Source of the DNA: Marinobacter adhaerens HP15
GTDB lineage: Bacteria > Pseudomonadota > Gammaproteobacteria > Pseudomonadales > Oleiphilaceae
Direction of reading: 5' to 3'
Length of the DNA stretch: 64,000 bases
Assembly: GCF_000166295.1 (NCBI RefSeq)
Contig: NC_017506.1
Location: forward strand, 124,001 to 188,000
Program-made: the position numbers and the translations under genes
Shown: piece by piece, positions 33,287-41,334 of the stretch
Layout of the letters: the number at the start of each line of letters is the position of its first letter
Position numbering within the stretch: position 1 is the stretch's first letter
Notes under the pieces: model-generated
Database searches by the model: none
Told to the model about the DNA's origin: nothing
The model's input: only the letters and a program-made list of their open reading frames with translations

Positions 33287-34009
33287 TTAGCCGAGCTTTC
33301 CCAGCACTGGAAATGTGGACAGCATCCAGGTGGCAAATAGAGTCATTTGACCGGTTAACACCATCACGCCCATGACAATCAAAACCAAACCAGCTAGCGC
33401 TCTCAGAAACCTACTCCAGCGGCTCAAGCCGCGCACGCGCTTGCGGAAATGCTCAATGAACAGGGCGGTCCCAAGAAAAGGCAACGCCAGTCCCAACGAG
33501 TATATTGCCAGATACAGCATTCCCGTTTCGGCGTTGGCATGCGTAGAGCTCAGAGCCAGAATGGCACCAAGTATGGGGCCGATACAGGGCGTCCAGCCGA
33601 CGGCAAAGGCGACGCCCAGTACAAAGGCCGCCGTCGGCCGCCCACCTTCGAGTGTCTGCCCGAGGCGCCAGTCACGTTGCAGAGCGGGCATGCTCCACCA
33701 ACCCAGCATGAACAGCCCCATCAGCACAATTAGTGTGCCTGCCACCAGGTTGGCTTCCTGACGGTAGGCCATCAGCCATTGGCCCAGGAGGCTGGCGCTC
33801 GCACCGAGCGCGACAAAAACCAGGCTGAATCCCATCACAAAACAAAGGCTCAACCAAAAAGCCTTCAACCTATTTGAGGCTTCGCTTACCGCGCCGCCGG
33901 TCACAACGGATAGATAACCCGGTACGAGCGGAAGGGTACAAGGGGAGAAGAAGGACACAAGGCCGCCGAGAAAGGCGGCCAGAGTGCCCCAGGTTGCGAG
34001 GTCCGGCAT
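33287..34009 (-). CDS. ccdA: CcdA-family cytochrome c biogenesis / thiol transport membrane protein
   Basis: A 240-residue, six-helix protein of the CcdA/DsbD-beta type that passes electrons from thioredoxin to periplasmic thiols. The two redox Cys are in FFSPCTLPLVPGY and VGWTPCIGPILGA, the hallmark segments. It begins one base after the DUF411 stop codon, so both form an operon. In metal islands such proteins are thought to keep periplasmic Cys proteins, for example DUF411, reduced; that link is inferred. Confidence 0.92.
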   Translation of the reverse strand: MPDLATWGTLAAFLGGLVSFFSPCTLPLVPGYLSVVTGGAVSEASNRLKAFWLSLCFVMGFSLVFVALGASASLLGQWLMAYRQEANLVAGTLIVLMGLFMLGWWSMPALQRDWRLGQTLEGGRPTAAFVLGVAFAVGWTPCIGPILGAILALSSTHANAETGMLYLAIYSLGLALPFLGTALFIEHFRKRVRGLSRWSRFLRALAGLVLIVMGVMVLTGQMTLFATWMLSTFPVLGKLG

Positions 34010-34010
34010 A

Positions 34011-34514
34011 TCAGAACTCGTATCGTTTGACGCTTTGAGCCATGCCGTCGGCGGTAAATGCCATCACGTCATAGTTATCCTGCCTGCCTGTTTCCATACC
34101 AGGCGTGCCATGAGGCATGCCAGGGACCGCGAGGCCGACGGCGTTGTCGCCGAATGGTTGTGACGGTGAATCAAGGTATGCCTTGATGTCGTCTGCTGGA
34201 ACATGACCCTCGATCACCAAGCCATCGATGATACCCGTGTGGCAGGATGCCATGTCCCGTGGAATCTGATGCTGGATTTTGACTTCGTTGATGTTGCTTG
34301 TGTTCTCAATGGTCACGTCGAATCCGTTGTTCTCAAGATGCTCTGCCCAGTCGGCACAGCATGAACAATTGGGACTCTTGTAAACGGTAATGGCATGATC
34401 GGCTTTACCCGATACGCCGTTTTCGAGAGTGGGTTCGGCGGCGTGAAGCTGGAATCCCGTAGAAAGAGTGCTCAAAGCAAGAGCGATTGAGCCGGCAGCG
34501 ATGGAGGTTCTCAT
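34011..34514 (-). CDS. DUF411 periplasmic metal-binding protein
   Basis: A 167-residue secreted protein. The signal peptide ends near LHAAEP. KSPNCSCCADWAEHLENNGF carries the CxCC cluster, and DMASCHTGIIDGLVIEGHVPADDI is the second signature of DUF411. Members are found with copper and silver resistance genes and are thought to bind metal in the periplasm. Operon with ccdA downstream. Confidence 0.9.
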   Translation of the reverse strand: MRTSIAAGSIALALSTLSTGFQLHAAEPTLENGVSGKADHAITVYKSPNCSCCADWAEHLENNGFDVTIENTSNINEVKIQHQIPRDMASCHTGIIDGLVIEGHVPADDIKAYLDSPSQPFGDNAVGLAVPGMPHGTPGMETGRQDNYDVMAFTADGMAQSVKRYEF

Positions 34515-34593
34515 AGAGTGTTCCTGTCAAATGATTTGAGTGAGGCTGGTGTCGCAGGTTTTAGCGCGTCACCAGCCATGGGCTCTTGATTAG

Positions 34594-34857
34594 TTATTGG
34601 CTGGATTCGTCCTGATTGCTTGATGGCGACGCTTTGTTGTGGCTCTGCATCATCTTCATGCACGCCGCCTGCATTTTGGAACGATCCTCGGCGGACATGC
34701 CGGACATCATTCCCATCATGCCGCCCATGGTCTCCATGTGTTCGCCCATCATGCCCATACCTTGCTGTTCAGGTTTGTGGGCAAAAGCGGAAACGCTAGC
34801 GATGGCGGCGGTAAGAACAGCACCTGCACCGATCATTTTGAACGTAGTGGTTTTCAT
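34594..34857 (-). CDS. Small secreted Met-rich protein
   Basis: An 87-residue protein with a signal peptide (IGAGAVLTAAIASVSAFA) and a Met/Gly-rich mature part (MGMMGEHMETMGGMMGMMSGM) suited to bind Cu(I) or Ag(I) through thioethers. AAGGAGA lies at a proper distance from the ATG at 34857. Role as periplasmic metal sponge is inferred from composition and context. Confidence 0.75.
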   Translation of the reverse strand: MKTTTFKMIGAGAVLTAAIASVSAFAHKPEQQGMGMMGEHMETMGGMMGMMSGMSAEDRSKMQAACMKMMQSHNKASPSSNQDESSQ

Positions 34858-34973
34858 CGTCATTCTCCTTACGCGCAGATCCGGACCCGTGTAGCCATTG
34901 CCAGAACTGCTTTTGTGTTCGAGCGGATATTCTTGTGCCGAGCTTTGGAGCACGGACTCGGCGGAACAGTGGT

Positions 34974-35354
34974 TCAGGAGCGAGAATCAGGTGGGGGCGT
35001 GAGAACGTCTGCAATAGGGCTCTGGTATTCCGCACTGATCGGTGCGGCACGAAAACCTGTGGTGAGCTGAATACTTGGAACGGAGCTTGTGCCTGTCAGC
35101 GCATATAACGGTATTAAGGGGCATTGCGCTGCGATCCGCAAACAGTTCATCTTCTCAGGATCACTGCAGTTCGTCGGTACCTTGGCGGTGCCAGATTCCA
35201 TATCAGCTGGATAACCTTGACCCATTCCGCGGCAATGAGTCTCACTGCCAATCGCGTCAGTGGCACCCATTGCTACCCCAGCTAGACCCGATGGTACGGT
35301 GCCGAGCAAAAGCAGAATACTTAGCAATGCGGTGGTGACGTTTCGGAAGAGCAT
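34974..35354 (-). CDS. Secreted Cys-containing protein, unknown
   Basis: A 126-residue protein with a signal peptide (LFRNVTTALLSILLLLGTVPSGLA) and four Cys in the mature part (HCRG, NCSD, NCLR, QCPL). The layout resembles small DUF2946-like copper-island proteins, but I cannot confirm the family. It precedes the Met-rich gene on the same strand. Confidence 0.65.
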   Translation of the reverse strand: MLFRNVTTALLSILLLLGTVPSGLAGVAMGATDAIGSETHCRGMGQGYPADMESGTAKVPTNCSDPEKMNCLRIAAQCPLIPLYALTGTSSVPSIQLTTGFRAAPISAEYQSPIADVLTPPPDSRS

Positions 35355-35456
35355 TGGTCGACCCGGATTAAATACCGAAGGTCATAATAAAACCCTTGAG
35401 CTGCTCATACGTCAAGCACTGGATCAGGGCAATCAAAAAAATCTTAAACCTATATC

Positions 35457-35519
35457 ACCTCTGTGAACCAGGGCACTGAAAGTGCCTTCCCTCCCAATTC
35501 ACAGAGGTAATTTCCAATG
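35457..35519 (+). promoter_or_regulatory. Leader hairpin covering a ribosome-binding site
   Basis: Perfect 11-bp stem ACCTCTGTGAA/TTCACAGAGGT (35457-35467, 35498-35508) enclosing an inner hairpin GGCACT(GAA)AGTGCC (35472-35486). The 3' arm contains AGAGG, the ribosome-binding site of the gene at 35517, which would be masked. Confidence 0.6.
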
Positions 35520-35714
35520 TCTGAACAATGCCCCAACTGCCTGTCCCGGAGGATTGGCAAGAATAACTACGGAAAGAAAACCGCTGGTGTGGTCGGTGCG
35601 TCTGCCGGTATCTACGACGGTTATGCAGCTGCCACTGCCGGTGCACAAGCGGGCGCCGCGATGGGGCCAGCAATTCAGCGGGGTTTAAAGAACGGAAAAT
35701 TGGAAATAGCTTAG
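35517..35714 (+). CDS. Small Gly/Ala-rich protein with N-terminal Cys pair
   Basis: A 65-residue protein: MSEQCPNCLSRRIGKNNYGK with a CxxC knuckle, then an Ala/Gly-rich hydrophobic stretch (GVVGASAGIYDGYAAATAGAQAGAAMG), like glycine-zipper peptides. Unknown function. AGAGG upstream is the ribosome-binding site and lies inside a long stem. Confidence 0.6.
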   Translation: MSEQCPNCLSRRIGKNNYGKKTAGVVGASAGIYDGYAAATAGAQAGAAMGPAIQRGLKNGKLEIA

Positions 35715-35782
35715 TTAAGCGTTATAAACCAGGCAGCCGAAATATCGGCTGCCACTAAGCGTGCGCCACATCTTTCCAATAT

Positions 35783-36688
35783 TCAGCAAAGCAATGTATT
35801 TGGGCACTGGCCCTCACAACGCTCCCACTGAACGGTCGTATGCTGGATTCCAAAGTGCTGATTCAGCATTTCAGCGGCCTCACTGATCACCTGGTCGTCA
35901 CTCTCGGGGTCGGGTTTCACTAGGTGAACGGTTAGCGCGTTTTCGGTGGTACTCAGGGCCCAGATGTGTAGGTGATGGGCCGATATTACTCCTGGCAATC
36001 GTTCAAGACGCTCATGGACAGCCGAAGGATCAATCCCCTTGGGAACAGCATCCACCGCCAGGTTTACGGAGTCCTTCAGTAACTGCCAGGTGCCCACAAA
36101 GATCACAACGGCAATAACGAGACTCACAATTGGATCAATCCAGGTCAGGTTGGTGAACATCAGTATCGTGCCGGAGATCACGACGCCGACCGACACTGCG
36201 GTATCTGCGGCCATATGCAAGAAAGCGCCCCGGATATTGATGTCCCCTTTCTGCCCTTTGAGAAAGAGCATCATGGTTGCGCCGTTGATCAGTACGCCAA
36301 TGCCAGCCACGATCACCACGGTCAGACCAGCGACGTCGGCAGGATCTGTCAGGCGCTGAAGGGCTTCCCAGGTAATGCCACCGACAGCGGCGATCAGAAT
36401 CAGAGCGTTAAACAGGGCCGCCAGAATCGTGGTTTTCTTCAGGCCATAGGTCTTTGCGTTGGTTGCCGCTTTGCTGGCCAGCCAACTGGCTGCCCAGGCC
36501 ATGATCAACCCCATAACATCGCTGAGGTTGTGGCCGGCATCGGCAAGCAGCGCCAGCGAGCCGGATATGACCCCGTACACCGCTTCGATGACGACAAACA
36601 GGATGTTGAGGAACACAGCAATCGCAAAGGAGCGGTTATGGGTGTCGAAATGATGGCTGTGGTCGTGACCGTGACTGTGATCGTGCAT
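35783..36688 (-). CDS. CDF-family cation efflux protein (CzcD/DmeF-like)
   Basis: A 301-residue inner-membrane metal/proton antiporter. It has a His-rich N-terminus (MHDHSHGHDHSHHFDTH), six membrane helices with the metal sites HNLSD and HMAAD, and a cytoplasmic C-terminal domain. Substrate probably Zn, Co or Cd. GAGGCAAAA precedes the ATG at 36688. A MerR-type operator lies 46-66 bases upstream (36734-36754), so expression should respond to metal through a MerR-family activator. Confidence 0.92.
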   Translation of the reverse strand: MHDHSHGHDHSHHFDTHNRSFAIAVFLNILFVVIEAVYGVISGSLALLADAGHNLSDVMGLIMAWAASWLASKAATNAKTYGLKKTTILAALFNALILIAAVGGITWEALQRLTDPADVAGLTVVIVAGIGVLINGATMMLFLKGQKGDINIRGAFLHMAADTAVSVGVVISGTILMFTNLTWIDPIVSLVIAVVIFVGTWQLLKDSVNLAVDAVPKGIDPSAVHERLERLPGVISAHHLHIWALSTTENALTVHLVKPDPESDDQVISEAAEMLNQHFGIQHTTVQWERCEGQCPNTLLC

Positions 36689-36733
36689 TTTTGCCTCTAT
36701 CAATGATCAACAACGATGTTGGTCTAGTTATGA

Positions 36734-36754
36734 ACCCTGTAGCAACTATAGGGT
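36734..36754 (-). promoter_or_regulatory. MerR-type operator/promoter of CDF gene 1
   Basis: Half-sites ACCCTGTAG and CTATAGGGT separated by CAA; read on the minus strand it lies between TTGACC (-35) and a TATA-like -10 with the long spacer typical of MerR-family promoters. It overlaps the stop codon of the DUF3703 gene. Confidence 0.75.
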
Positions 36755-37143
36755 CAAGGGAGCCGCCGATTCTTCGGTACGTTGTGAGCAACCATACTGA
36801 CCGCGCTTTTTCCCAGTATCTCTGCCAAGTCTTCGGGCACCGGCATGGGTGCAAACGCGCTGACGTTGGCACGACCGGTGTTTCCGACCGGAACCCAAAT
36901 TCGGGAAAAGACCAGGGCGGCAATGGTTCGAATAGACTGCCCCAGCACTTCACGAACGTCTCTTGTCCGCCACCCTAGTCTGAGCATTCGCAGATGGGTT
37001 GCAGTGTGCGCCAGAGCAAATTTCTGGCTGAGGATATGGGCTCGCTCAAGGTGAGTGAAGGCTGTTTGGAAATCGCCCGCCCATTCCGCAACGCGTGCCG
37101 CTTCAAGCTCCGTAAGATAGGACGCCTTCAATTCACTGTGCAT
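36754..37143 (-). CDS. DUF3703 protein
   Basis: A 129-residue protein (MHSELKASYLTELEAARVAEWAGDFQTAFTHLERAHILSQ...) matching DUF3703, a TPR-like helical family regularly found next to CDF pumps and MerR regulators in metal islands. Role unknown. The CDF operator overlaps its stop codon, and it lies directly downstream of the second CDF gene, likely in that transcript. Confidence 0.85.
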   Translation of the reverse strand: MHSELKASYLTELEAARVAEWAGDFQTAFTHLERAHILSQKFALAHTATHLRMLRLGWRTRDVREVLGQSIRTIAALVFSRIWVPVGNTGRANVSAFAPMPVPEDLAEILGKSAVSMVAHNVPKNRRLP

Positions 37144-37206
37144 TGATGTTCACTCCCCATGAATGGCAAACGACGGCCAAGTATCGACCACCTGACCCCG
37201 AAAGGT

Positions 37207-38103
37207 TCAGCTTTTCAGTGCCAGTATGCGTTTGGCACCCATCAATACGATGGCACCAACAATTCCTCCAATAATCAGATCTGGGTAGTTGGACCCGGTC
37301 CAGGCAACGAGCAGTCCCGCAAGTATTACTCCCAGGTTGATGACCACGTCGTTGGCTGAAAATATCCAGCTGGCTTTCATGTGAGCACCGCCCTCACGGT
37401 GTTTTGCGATCAGAAGAAGGCAACTGATATTCGCAATAAGAGCAACAGAGGCAACGGTCATCATCATTAACGACTGAGGGTCACTACCGAACAGAAAACG
37501 CCGGCCGACTTCAACCAGTACACCGGCGGCAAGGATCAGTTGGAGAATGCCGGCAACATGCGCAGCTCTGACCTGCATTTTGATGCCGTGCCCAACGGCG
37601 TAAAGCGCGAGACCGTAGACGGCGGCATCGGCAAGCATGTCTAGCGAGTCTGCAATCAGGCCAGCAGACTGGGCGATCAGGCCCATCGTCATCTCGACCA
37701 GAAACATCAGAGCGTTGATTGCCAGCAGTATCCATAAAGTGCCGGATTCTTCGCTTTCGTTGGTTTTAGACGATTCAGCCGCTCTGACGGACTCAGCGCT
37801 GGCCTCTTCTGACTTCTGCAAGGAAGCGCCCAGCCCCAGGGTTTCCAGTTTGCTGGTAATTGGTCCGGTTTCGCCCTGATGGATAATTTCCAGCTTTCGA
37901 TTCGATAGGTCGAATGAGAGTGATTGAATGTTGTCAAAGCCCGTGAGCGCCATTCGAATCATTCGCTCTTCTGAAGGGCAATCCATTTTTGGCACGGTGT
38001 AGGTGCTGAACTGACTGCCTATTTTGGCGGTGACGGGGCTCTTAAACTCATTGCTTACGACAGCATCTTCGCTGCCACACTGTCCATTGCAGGGGGTGCT
38101 CAT
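37207..38103 (-). CDS. CDF-family cation transporter with N-terminal HMA-like domain
   Basis: A 298-residue protein. The N-terminal 90 residues (FSTYTVPKMDCPSEERMIRMAL...LSFDLSNRKLEIIHQ) form a heavy-metal-associated-like fold in which the usual CxxC is DCPSE. The rest is a cation-efflux membrane domain (SAGLIADSLDMLADAAVYG, ANDVVINLGVILAG). It lacks the large cytoplasmic tail of the other CDF. A MerR-type promoter lies just upstream at 38146-38166. Such HMA-CDF proteins are known from metal islands beside DUF3703. Confidence 0.88.
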   Translation of the reverse strand: MSTPCNGQCGSEDAVVSNEFKSPVTAKIGSQFSTYTVPKMDCPSEERMIRMALTGFDNIQSLSFDLSNRKLEIIHQGETGPITSKLETLGLGASLQKSEEASAESVRAAESSKTNESEESGTLWILLAINALMFLVEMTMGLIAQSAGLIADSLDMLADAAVYGLALYAVGHGIKMQVRAAHVAGILQLILAAGVLVEVGRRFLFGSDPQSLMMMTVASVALIANISCLLLIAKHREGGAHMKASWIFSANDVVINLGVILAGLLVAWTGSNYPDLIIGGIVGAIVLMGAKRILALKS

Positions 38104-38145
38104 TTTTTTGGGGCTCCGGTTCTCGCAGAAGTTCCGTAATTTAAA

Positions 38146-38166
38146 ACCCTGTAGTCACTACAGGGT
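38146..38166 (-). promoter_or_regulatory. MerR-type operator/promoter of CDF gene 2
   Basis: Perfect inverted repeat ACCCTGTAG/CTACAGGGT around TCA. On the minus strand TTGACC and TAAATT flank it with a 20-bp spacer, characteristic of promoters activated by MerR-family proteins of the CadR/ZntR/PbrR kind. Confidence 0.8.
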
Positions 38167-38271
38167 CAATAGCTGGTTTACTCTCGTCGCAAAAAATCGG
38201 TGCCTATCTGGATAAAGATCTACAATTAAAAGCGGGATGGAGTGAGCATCTCACTTTCAGGGGAGAATTTT

Positions 38272-38736
38272 ATGATTTCAATTAAAGGACTGATAGCAAC
38301 CGCTGCGCTGTTGGGTTTTCCAGCATTCGTACTAGCGCATGGTGATCAAGGCTCATGGCAAGGGCATGGTCCTGGCATGATGATGGATCAGGAGCAAATG
38401 CAGCAGATGCACCAGAACTGGTCCCACATGAACCAGCTGATGAAACGCATTCCTGATGAAGCTTCACCGCAAGAACGACAACGATTGATGCGAGAACACA
38501 GGGAGGCGATGCAAGAGCAAATGGATTTTATGCATCACGGTATGATGGGCCCCGGCATGATGCGGGGACAACAGGGCATGATGGGAGGCAAGCACATGAT
38601 GAATGGTGGTAAACCAAAAGATGGTGGTGGCCTGACGACCGATCAACAAATTCAGATGATGCAGGAGCGCATGGATCAAATGCAGCTGATGATGGAGCAA
38701 ATGCTGCAATACCAGCAAAATCTAAAGGTAGAGTGA
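38272..38736 (+). CDS. Secreted Met/His/Gln-rich protein
   Basis: A 154-residue protein with a signal peptide (IKGLIATAALLGFPAFVLA) and a mature part of Met, His and Gln clusters (HGPGMMMDQEQMQQMHQN, MHHGMMGPGMM). Composition fits a periplasmic copper or silver binder. Helical, CpxP/Spy-like segments (ERQRLMREHREAMQEQMDFM) are possible. GGGGAGA precedes the ATG. Confidence 0.75.
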   Translation: MISIKGLIATAALLGFPAFVLAHGDQGSWQGHGPGMMMDQEQMQQMHQNWSHMNQLMKRIPDEASPQERQRLMREHREAMQEQMDFMHHGMMGPGMMRGQQGMMGGKHMMNGGKPKDGGGLTTDQQIQMMQERMDQMQLMMEQMLQYQQNLKVE

Positions 38737-38786
38737 TCGAGAAGCCTTCAAATACTTCTGTTTAACAGACGCTTAGTATCTGACGA

Positions 38787-38850
38787 GTTTGATAGGCTGA
38801 CGTTTGTGAAAACGGCGCAGTAGCTGGCTTTCAGTCTCTACTATCCGTAA
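38787..38850 (+). pseudogene. merR-family scrap
   Basis: GAGTTTGATAGGCTGACGTT and following codons read [11 protein letters not shown], then a stop, then LAFSL: residues about 50-67 of MerR. Only about 60 bases remain. Confidence 0.65.
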
Positions 38851-38897
38851 CCTTTTACGGCTGAAAATTGGCGCTCCGGGCGCTCCGGGCGCTACTT

Positions 38898-38958
38898 CGA
38901 ATGTTCGCTTTGCGACCAGGGCATCCTCTGAACTCAGCTAAACAAAAGCGAACATTCG
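38898..38958. repeat. Dispersed palindromic repeat with long inverted arms
   Basis: CGAATGTTCGCTTT (38898-38911) and its perfect complement AAAGCGAACATTCG (38945-38958). The left arm plus GCGACC recurs at 55798, 59489, 60345 and, diverged, 8861. Confidence 0.7.
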
Positions 38959-39085
38959 AGCCAGAGCTTTCCTCCAGAGCTGCCGAGTTAATTACAGCCA
39001 GTTCATACATTGTGATTGGCGGAGCAAATTGCAGGCGCCGCCGTAAAGATAGTGCCCATGGTGCCGAGGTAAGTCCATAACCCGT
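38943..39085. repeat. About 140-bp direct repeat, copy 2
   Basis: Second copy of the segment at 32811-32950, slightly shorter in the GCCGCC part. Confidence 0.75.
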
Positions 39086-39225
39086 ATCTTTATAACGTTT
39101 TTCTGTCCATCTTTTTTTAATCCACCCACCTGTAAATTTAAAGTTATATTTATTTTTTCTTTTTCAGGACCATTTCAGAAACCAATGGTTAAATATAATC
39201 GACAACCAAATAGGAGGTTTCGATT

Positions 39226-39513
39226 ATGAAGAACATACTTTTATTTACCGCAACAATTGCTCTCTCAACATATACATTTGCTGGCAACGTGTCACCAGAT
39301 GAGAATATGAAAGCCACGCATGATCAGTCTAAAGGTAAGGGCTCCTTAGAAAACATTCTCAACAATGACGAAATGAAACGCCTACACAAGCGGATGACAC
39401 GTTACAGCATGTCCGAGCCTGGGATGGAGGCTCGCGTGGAAATGATTACGACTGAAGTGGGTCGGGCCTACCACAAGGCACTGGAAAAGGCAGAGAAAAA
39501 TACCGCAGGATAA
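39226..39513 (+). CDS. Small secreted protein, unknown
   Basis: A 95-residue protein with a signal peptide (MKNILLFTATIALSTYTFAG) and a charged helical mature part (LNNDEMKRLHKRMTRYSMSE). TAGGAGG precedes the ATG. No family recognised. It stands just upstream of the second NEARTYPNK protein. A hairpin CCGCAGG/CCTGCGG spans its stop codon. Confidence 0.65.
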   Translation: MKNILLFTATIALSTYTFAGNVSPDENMKATHDQSKGKGSLENILNNDEMKRLHKRMTRYSMSEPGMEARVEMITTEVGRAYHKALEKAEKNTAG

Positions 39514-39561
39514 CCCTGCGGCCAAGTTAACTCATGGAGACGTTAACAATCTAACCATACG

Positions 39562-39581
39562 AACCTGAACTCAGGCTGAAA
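39562..39581 (+). promoter_or_regulatory. OmpR-type direct-repeat box, copy 2
   Basis: AACCTGAACTCAGGCTGAAA, 36 bases before the ATG of the NEARTYPNK paralogue 2. Placement close to the promoter suggests direct control by one of the two response regulators. Confidence 0.6.
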
Positions 39582-39616
39582 TAATCAACTGATTTTAAGG
39601 TTAAAGGGGAAAGGTC

Positions 39617-39859
39617 ATGAAAAAAGTAATGGTAATCACAGCAATCGCAGCTTTTTTTTCAACAATGGCTTCGGCCAACTCAGGCTTGGCAGACCGTATT
39701 AATGAGGCTCGCACTTATCCGAACAAAACGGTCGAAATCCGATTTACAAAAAATTTCAAAGAGCATGCTAGAACGAAAAAGAATTCAAGTAAAATAAATA
39801 CCGAACACAATCAGCACAGTGAACAGAATGTAGAAACGATGAGCCACAAGCACTCATGA
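39617..39859 (+). CDS. Small secreted protein with NEARTYPNK motif, paralogue 2
   Basis: An 80-residue protein: signal peptide (MKKVMVITAIAAFFSTMASA), then NSGLADRINEARTYPNKTVE, the same block as in the protein at 3780-4010, and a basic, His-containing tail (HNQHSEQNVETMSHKHS). Function unknown. The upstream direct-repeat box and the His-rich tail point to a metal-induced periplasmic role, as inference. A terminator hairpin follows. Confidence 0.75.
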   Translation: MKKVMVITAIAAFFSTMASANSGLADRINEARTYPNKTVEIRFTKNFKEHARTKKNSSKINTEHNQHSEQNVETMSHKHS

Positions 39860-39888
39860 ATCGAAGATTATAAGTTGAGAGAAATAAG

Positions 39889-39925
39889 AACCGACCCTGT
39901 AAGTATCGGGGTCGGTTTCATTTTA
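39889..39925 (+). terminator. Rho-independent terminator
   Basis: AACCGACCC/GGGTCGGTT stem (39889-39897, 39909-39917) followed by TCATTTTATT. It can also serve the convergent cytochrome gene. Confidence 0.7.
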
Positions 39926-39944
39926 TTGCCTGAACAACTGAGTA

Positions 39945-40367
39945 TCAGAGCCCACTCCTTTCAGACCATGCTTCGTAGATCCGCTTTTCCCATTTGCTTT
40001 GGAAATAGGCGATAGCGGCTTTTTGATCGTCCCTGGAGAGCTCGTCTGCGAAGGCCGGCATTTTCCCACCCATGGGGGCGCCACCTTGACTAATTGTACC
40101 CATCAGCGTGTCGAAGGAATGGTGCCAGGCATGGCCTGTTCCGTTGAGCGGTGGCGGCGGATAGGAGCCATCCTTCAGGGTCTTTTTCCAATTGAAAGCG
40201 CCTTGGGCATTTCCGCCATGGCAGCTTGCGCAGTTGTCGTCGAAGACCACTGCGCCGCGTTCGACCTGGGCCTGTGTGTACCAGCGGTCATCCACCGTCT
40301 GTTTACCGCAGCCGCTGATTAGTGCGACAGCAAGAACGCCTGCTGAGATAGTTACCACATGCATCAT
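39945..40367 (-). CDS. Cytochrome c lipoprotein
   Basis: A 140-residue lipoprotein: lipobox LISGC near residue 20 and one haem-binding motif CASCHG, with MPAF...ELSRDDQKAAIAYFQSKW forming the C-terminal class I cytochrome c helix. It probably moves electrons in the periplasm. The ATG at 40367 overlaps the upstream stop codon (ATGA), so it is coupled to the methyltransferase gene. Confidence 0.88.
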   Translation of the reverse strand: MMHVVTISAGVLAVALISGCGKQTVDDRWYTQAQVERGAVVFDDNCASCHGGNAQGAFNWKKTLKDGSYPPPPLNGTGHAWHHSFDTLMGTISQGGAPMGGKMPAFADELSRDDQKAAIAYFQSKWEKRIYEAWSERSGL

Positions 40368-41029
40368 TCTTGTTCCTCGATTTCCTTGCGCCTCAAATTC
40401 CTCAATTGCGGAATAAAACGGGGAGTTCTGGCTGCATAGGCTCGCCAATCGGAGCCGAACGCTTTTTCTGTTTCACGCTCCTCGTGAATAGACAGGCGCG
40501 AGTACATCCACACCAGCACCGGGAACATGGCCAGCGTCAGCAGCGTTGGCCACTGCAGGAGAAAACCGAACATGATGAGCACGAAGCCGGAATACTGGGG
40601 GTGGCGAACGTGGGCATACAGGCCGGTTGCGGCCAACTGCCCTGCCTTTTGCGCGGCATACAGGGTACGCCAGCCAGCCGCAATCAGATAAAACCCGAGG
40701 CCAATAAACACTGTGCTCAAGAGATGAAACGGCCCAAAGTGTGGGGACCCCTTCCAACCAAACAGCATTTCCAGCAAGTGGCCACTGTCGTGAGCCAACC
40801 AGTTAACGTCGGGATACTGGCTCTGCAGCCAGCCGGAGAGGAAGTAGAGCGTCAGCGGGAACCCGTACATCTCGGTGAACAGTGCCACCAGAAACGCGCT
40901 GAAGGCACCAAACGAACGCCAGTCCCGGCGGGTCTGTGGTTTGAAGAAACTGAAGGCGAAGAAGATGAAAATTGCTGAATTCAAAACCACCAGGCTCCAA
41001 AGGCCATAATCCGAAGTGCCACTAGTCAT
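40364..41029 (-). CDS. Isoprenylcysteine carboxylmethyltransferase-like membrane protein
   Basis: A 221-residue membrane protein with six or so helices. GLYAHVRHPQYSGFVLIMFGFLLQWPT and YSRLSIHEERETEKAFGSDWRAYAART are the SAM-binding signature of the ICMT/PEMT family. Substrate unknown; such proteins often occur in copper and mercury islands with DUF2933 proteins. Overlaps the end of the DUF2933 gene. Confidence 0.85.
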   Translation of the reverse strand: MTSGTSDYGLWSLVVLNSAIFIFFAFSFFKPQTRRDWRSFGAFSAFLVALFTEMYGFPLTLYFLSGWLQSQYPDVNWLAHDSGHLLEMLFGWKGSPHFGPFHLLSTVFIGLGFYLIAAGWRTLYAAQKAGQLAATGLYAHVRHPQYSGFVLIMFGFLLQWPTLLTLAMFPVLVWMYSRLSIHEERETEKAFGSDWRAYAARTPRFIPQLRNLRRKEIEEQE

Positions 41030-41243
41030 CACGCCGTTCTACGCTTTTGCCAGATTGCTCTACTTGATGGCGATGCCCTCCATGTCCGCCGTGCCCACCA
41101 TGCATAAAGATGTGGATCAGTGGGCAGGCAAGCAGTATCAGCCAAGGCAAAGCGCCAAGCAGATGAACCTTGTGTTCTCCCCAGAGTAAGACCAGTGCGA
41201 TAACGGCAAATATTGCCAAGGTGATTTTGAAGCGTCGATCCAT
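41022..41243 (-). CDS. DUF2933 small membrane protein
   Basis: A 73-residue protein with two hydrophobic segments and a His/Gly cluster (IHIFMHGGHGGHGGHRHQ), typical of DUF2933. Likely membrane-bound metal binder; function unproven. First gene of a three-gene minus-strand operon. Confidence 0.85.
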   Translation of the reverse strand: MDRRFKITLAIFAVIALVLLWGEHKVHLLGALPWLILLACPLIHIFMHGGHGGHGGHRHQVEQSGKSVERRDD

Positions 41244-41334
41244 GAGCGGGTCCTTTTTGAGAAAACTCAGATATGGTTATTATCGATCAGTCCACCACAC
41301 CAAGCTGAAACAGGCCTGAAAACAGTTGCGTAAC

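Larger units (their letters stand above)
38737..39225. other. Non-coding region with merR scrap, repeats
   Basis: Holds a merR remnant (38787-38850), a 9-bp tandem repeat GGGCGCTCC-like at about 38870-38893, the dispersed palindromic repeat (38898-38958) and copy 2 of the 140-bp repeat (38943-39085). The last 130 bases are AT-rich and should contain the promoter of the gene at 39226. Confidence 0.6.
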
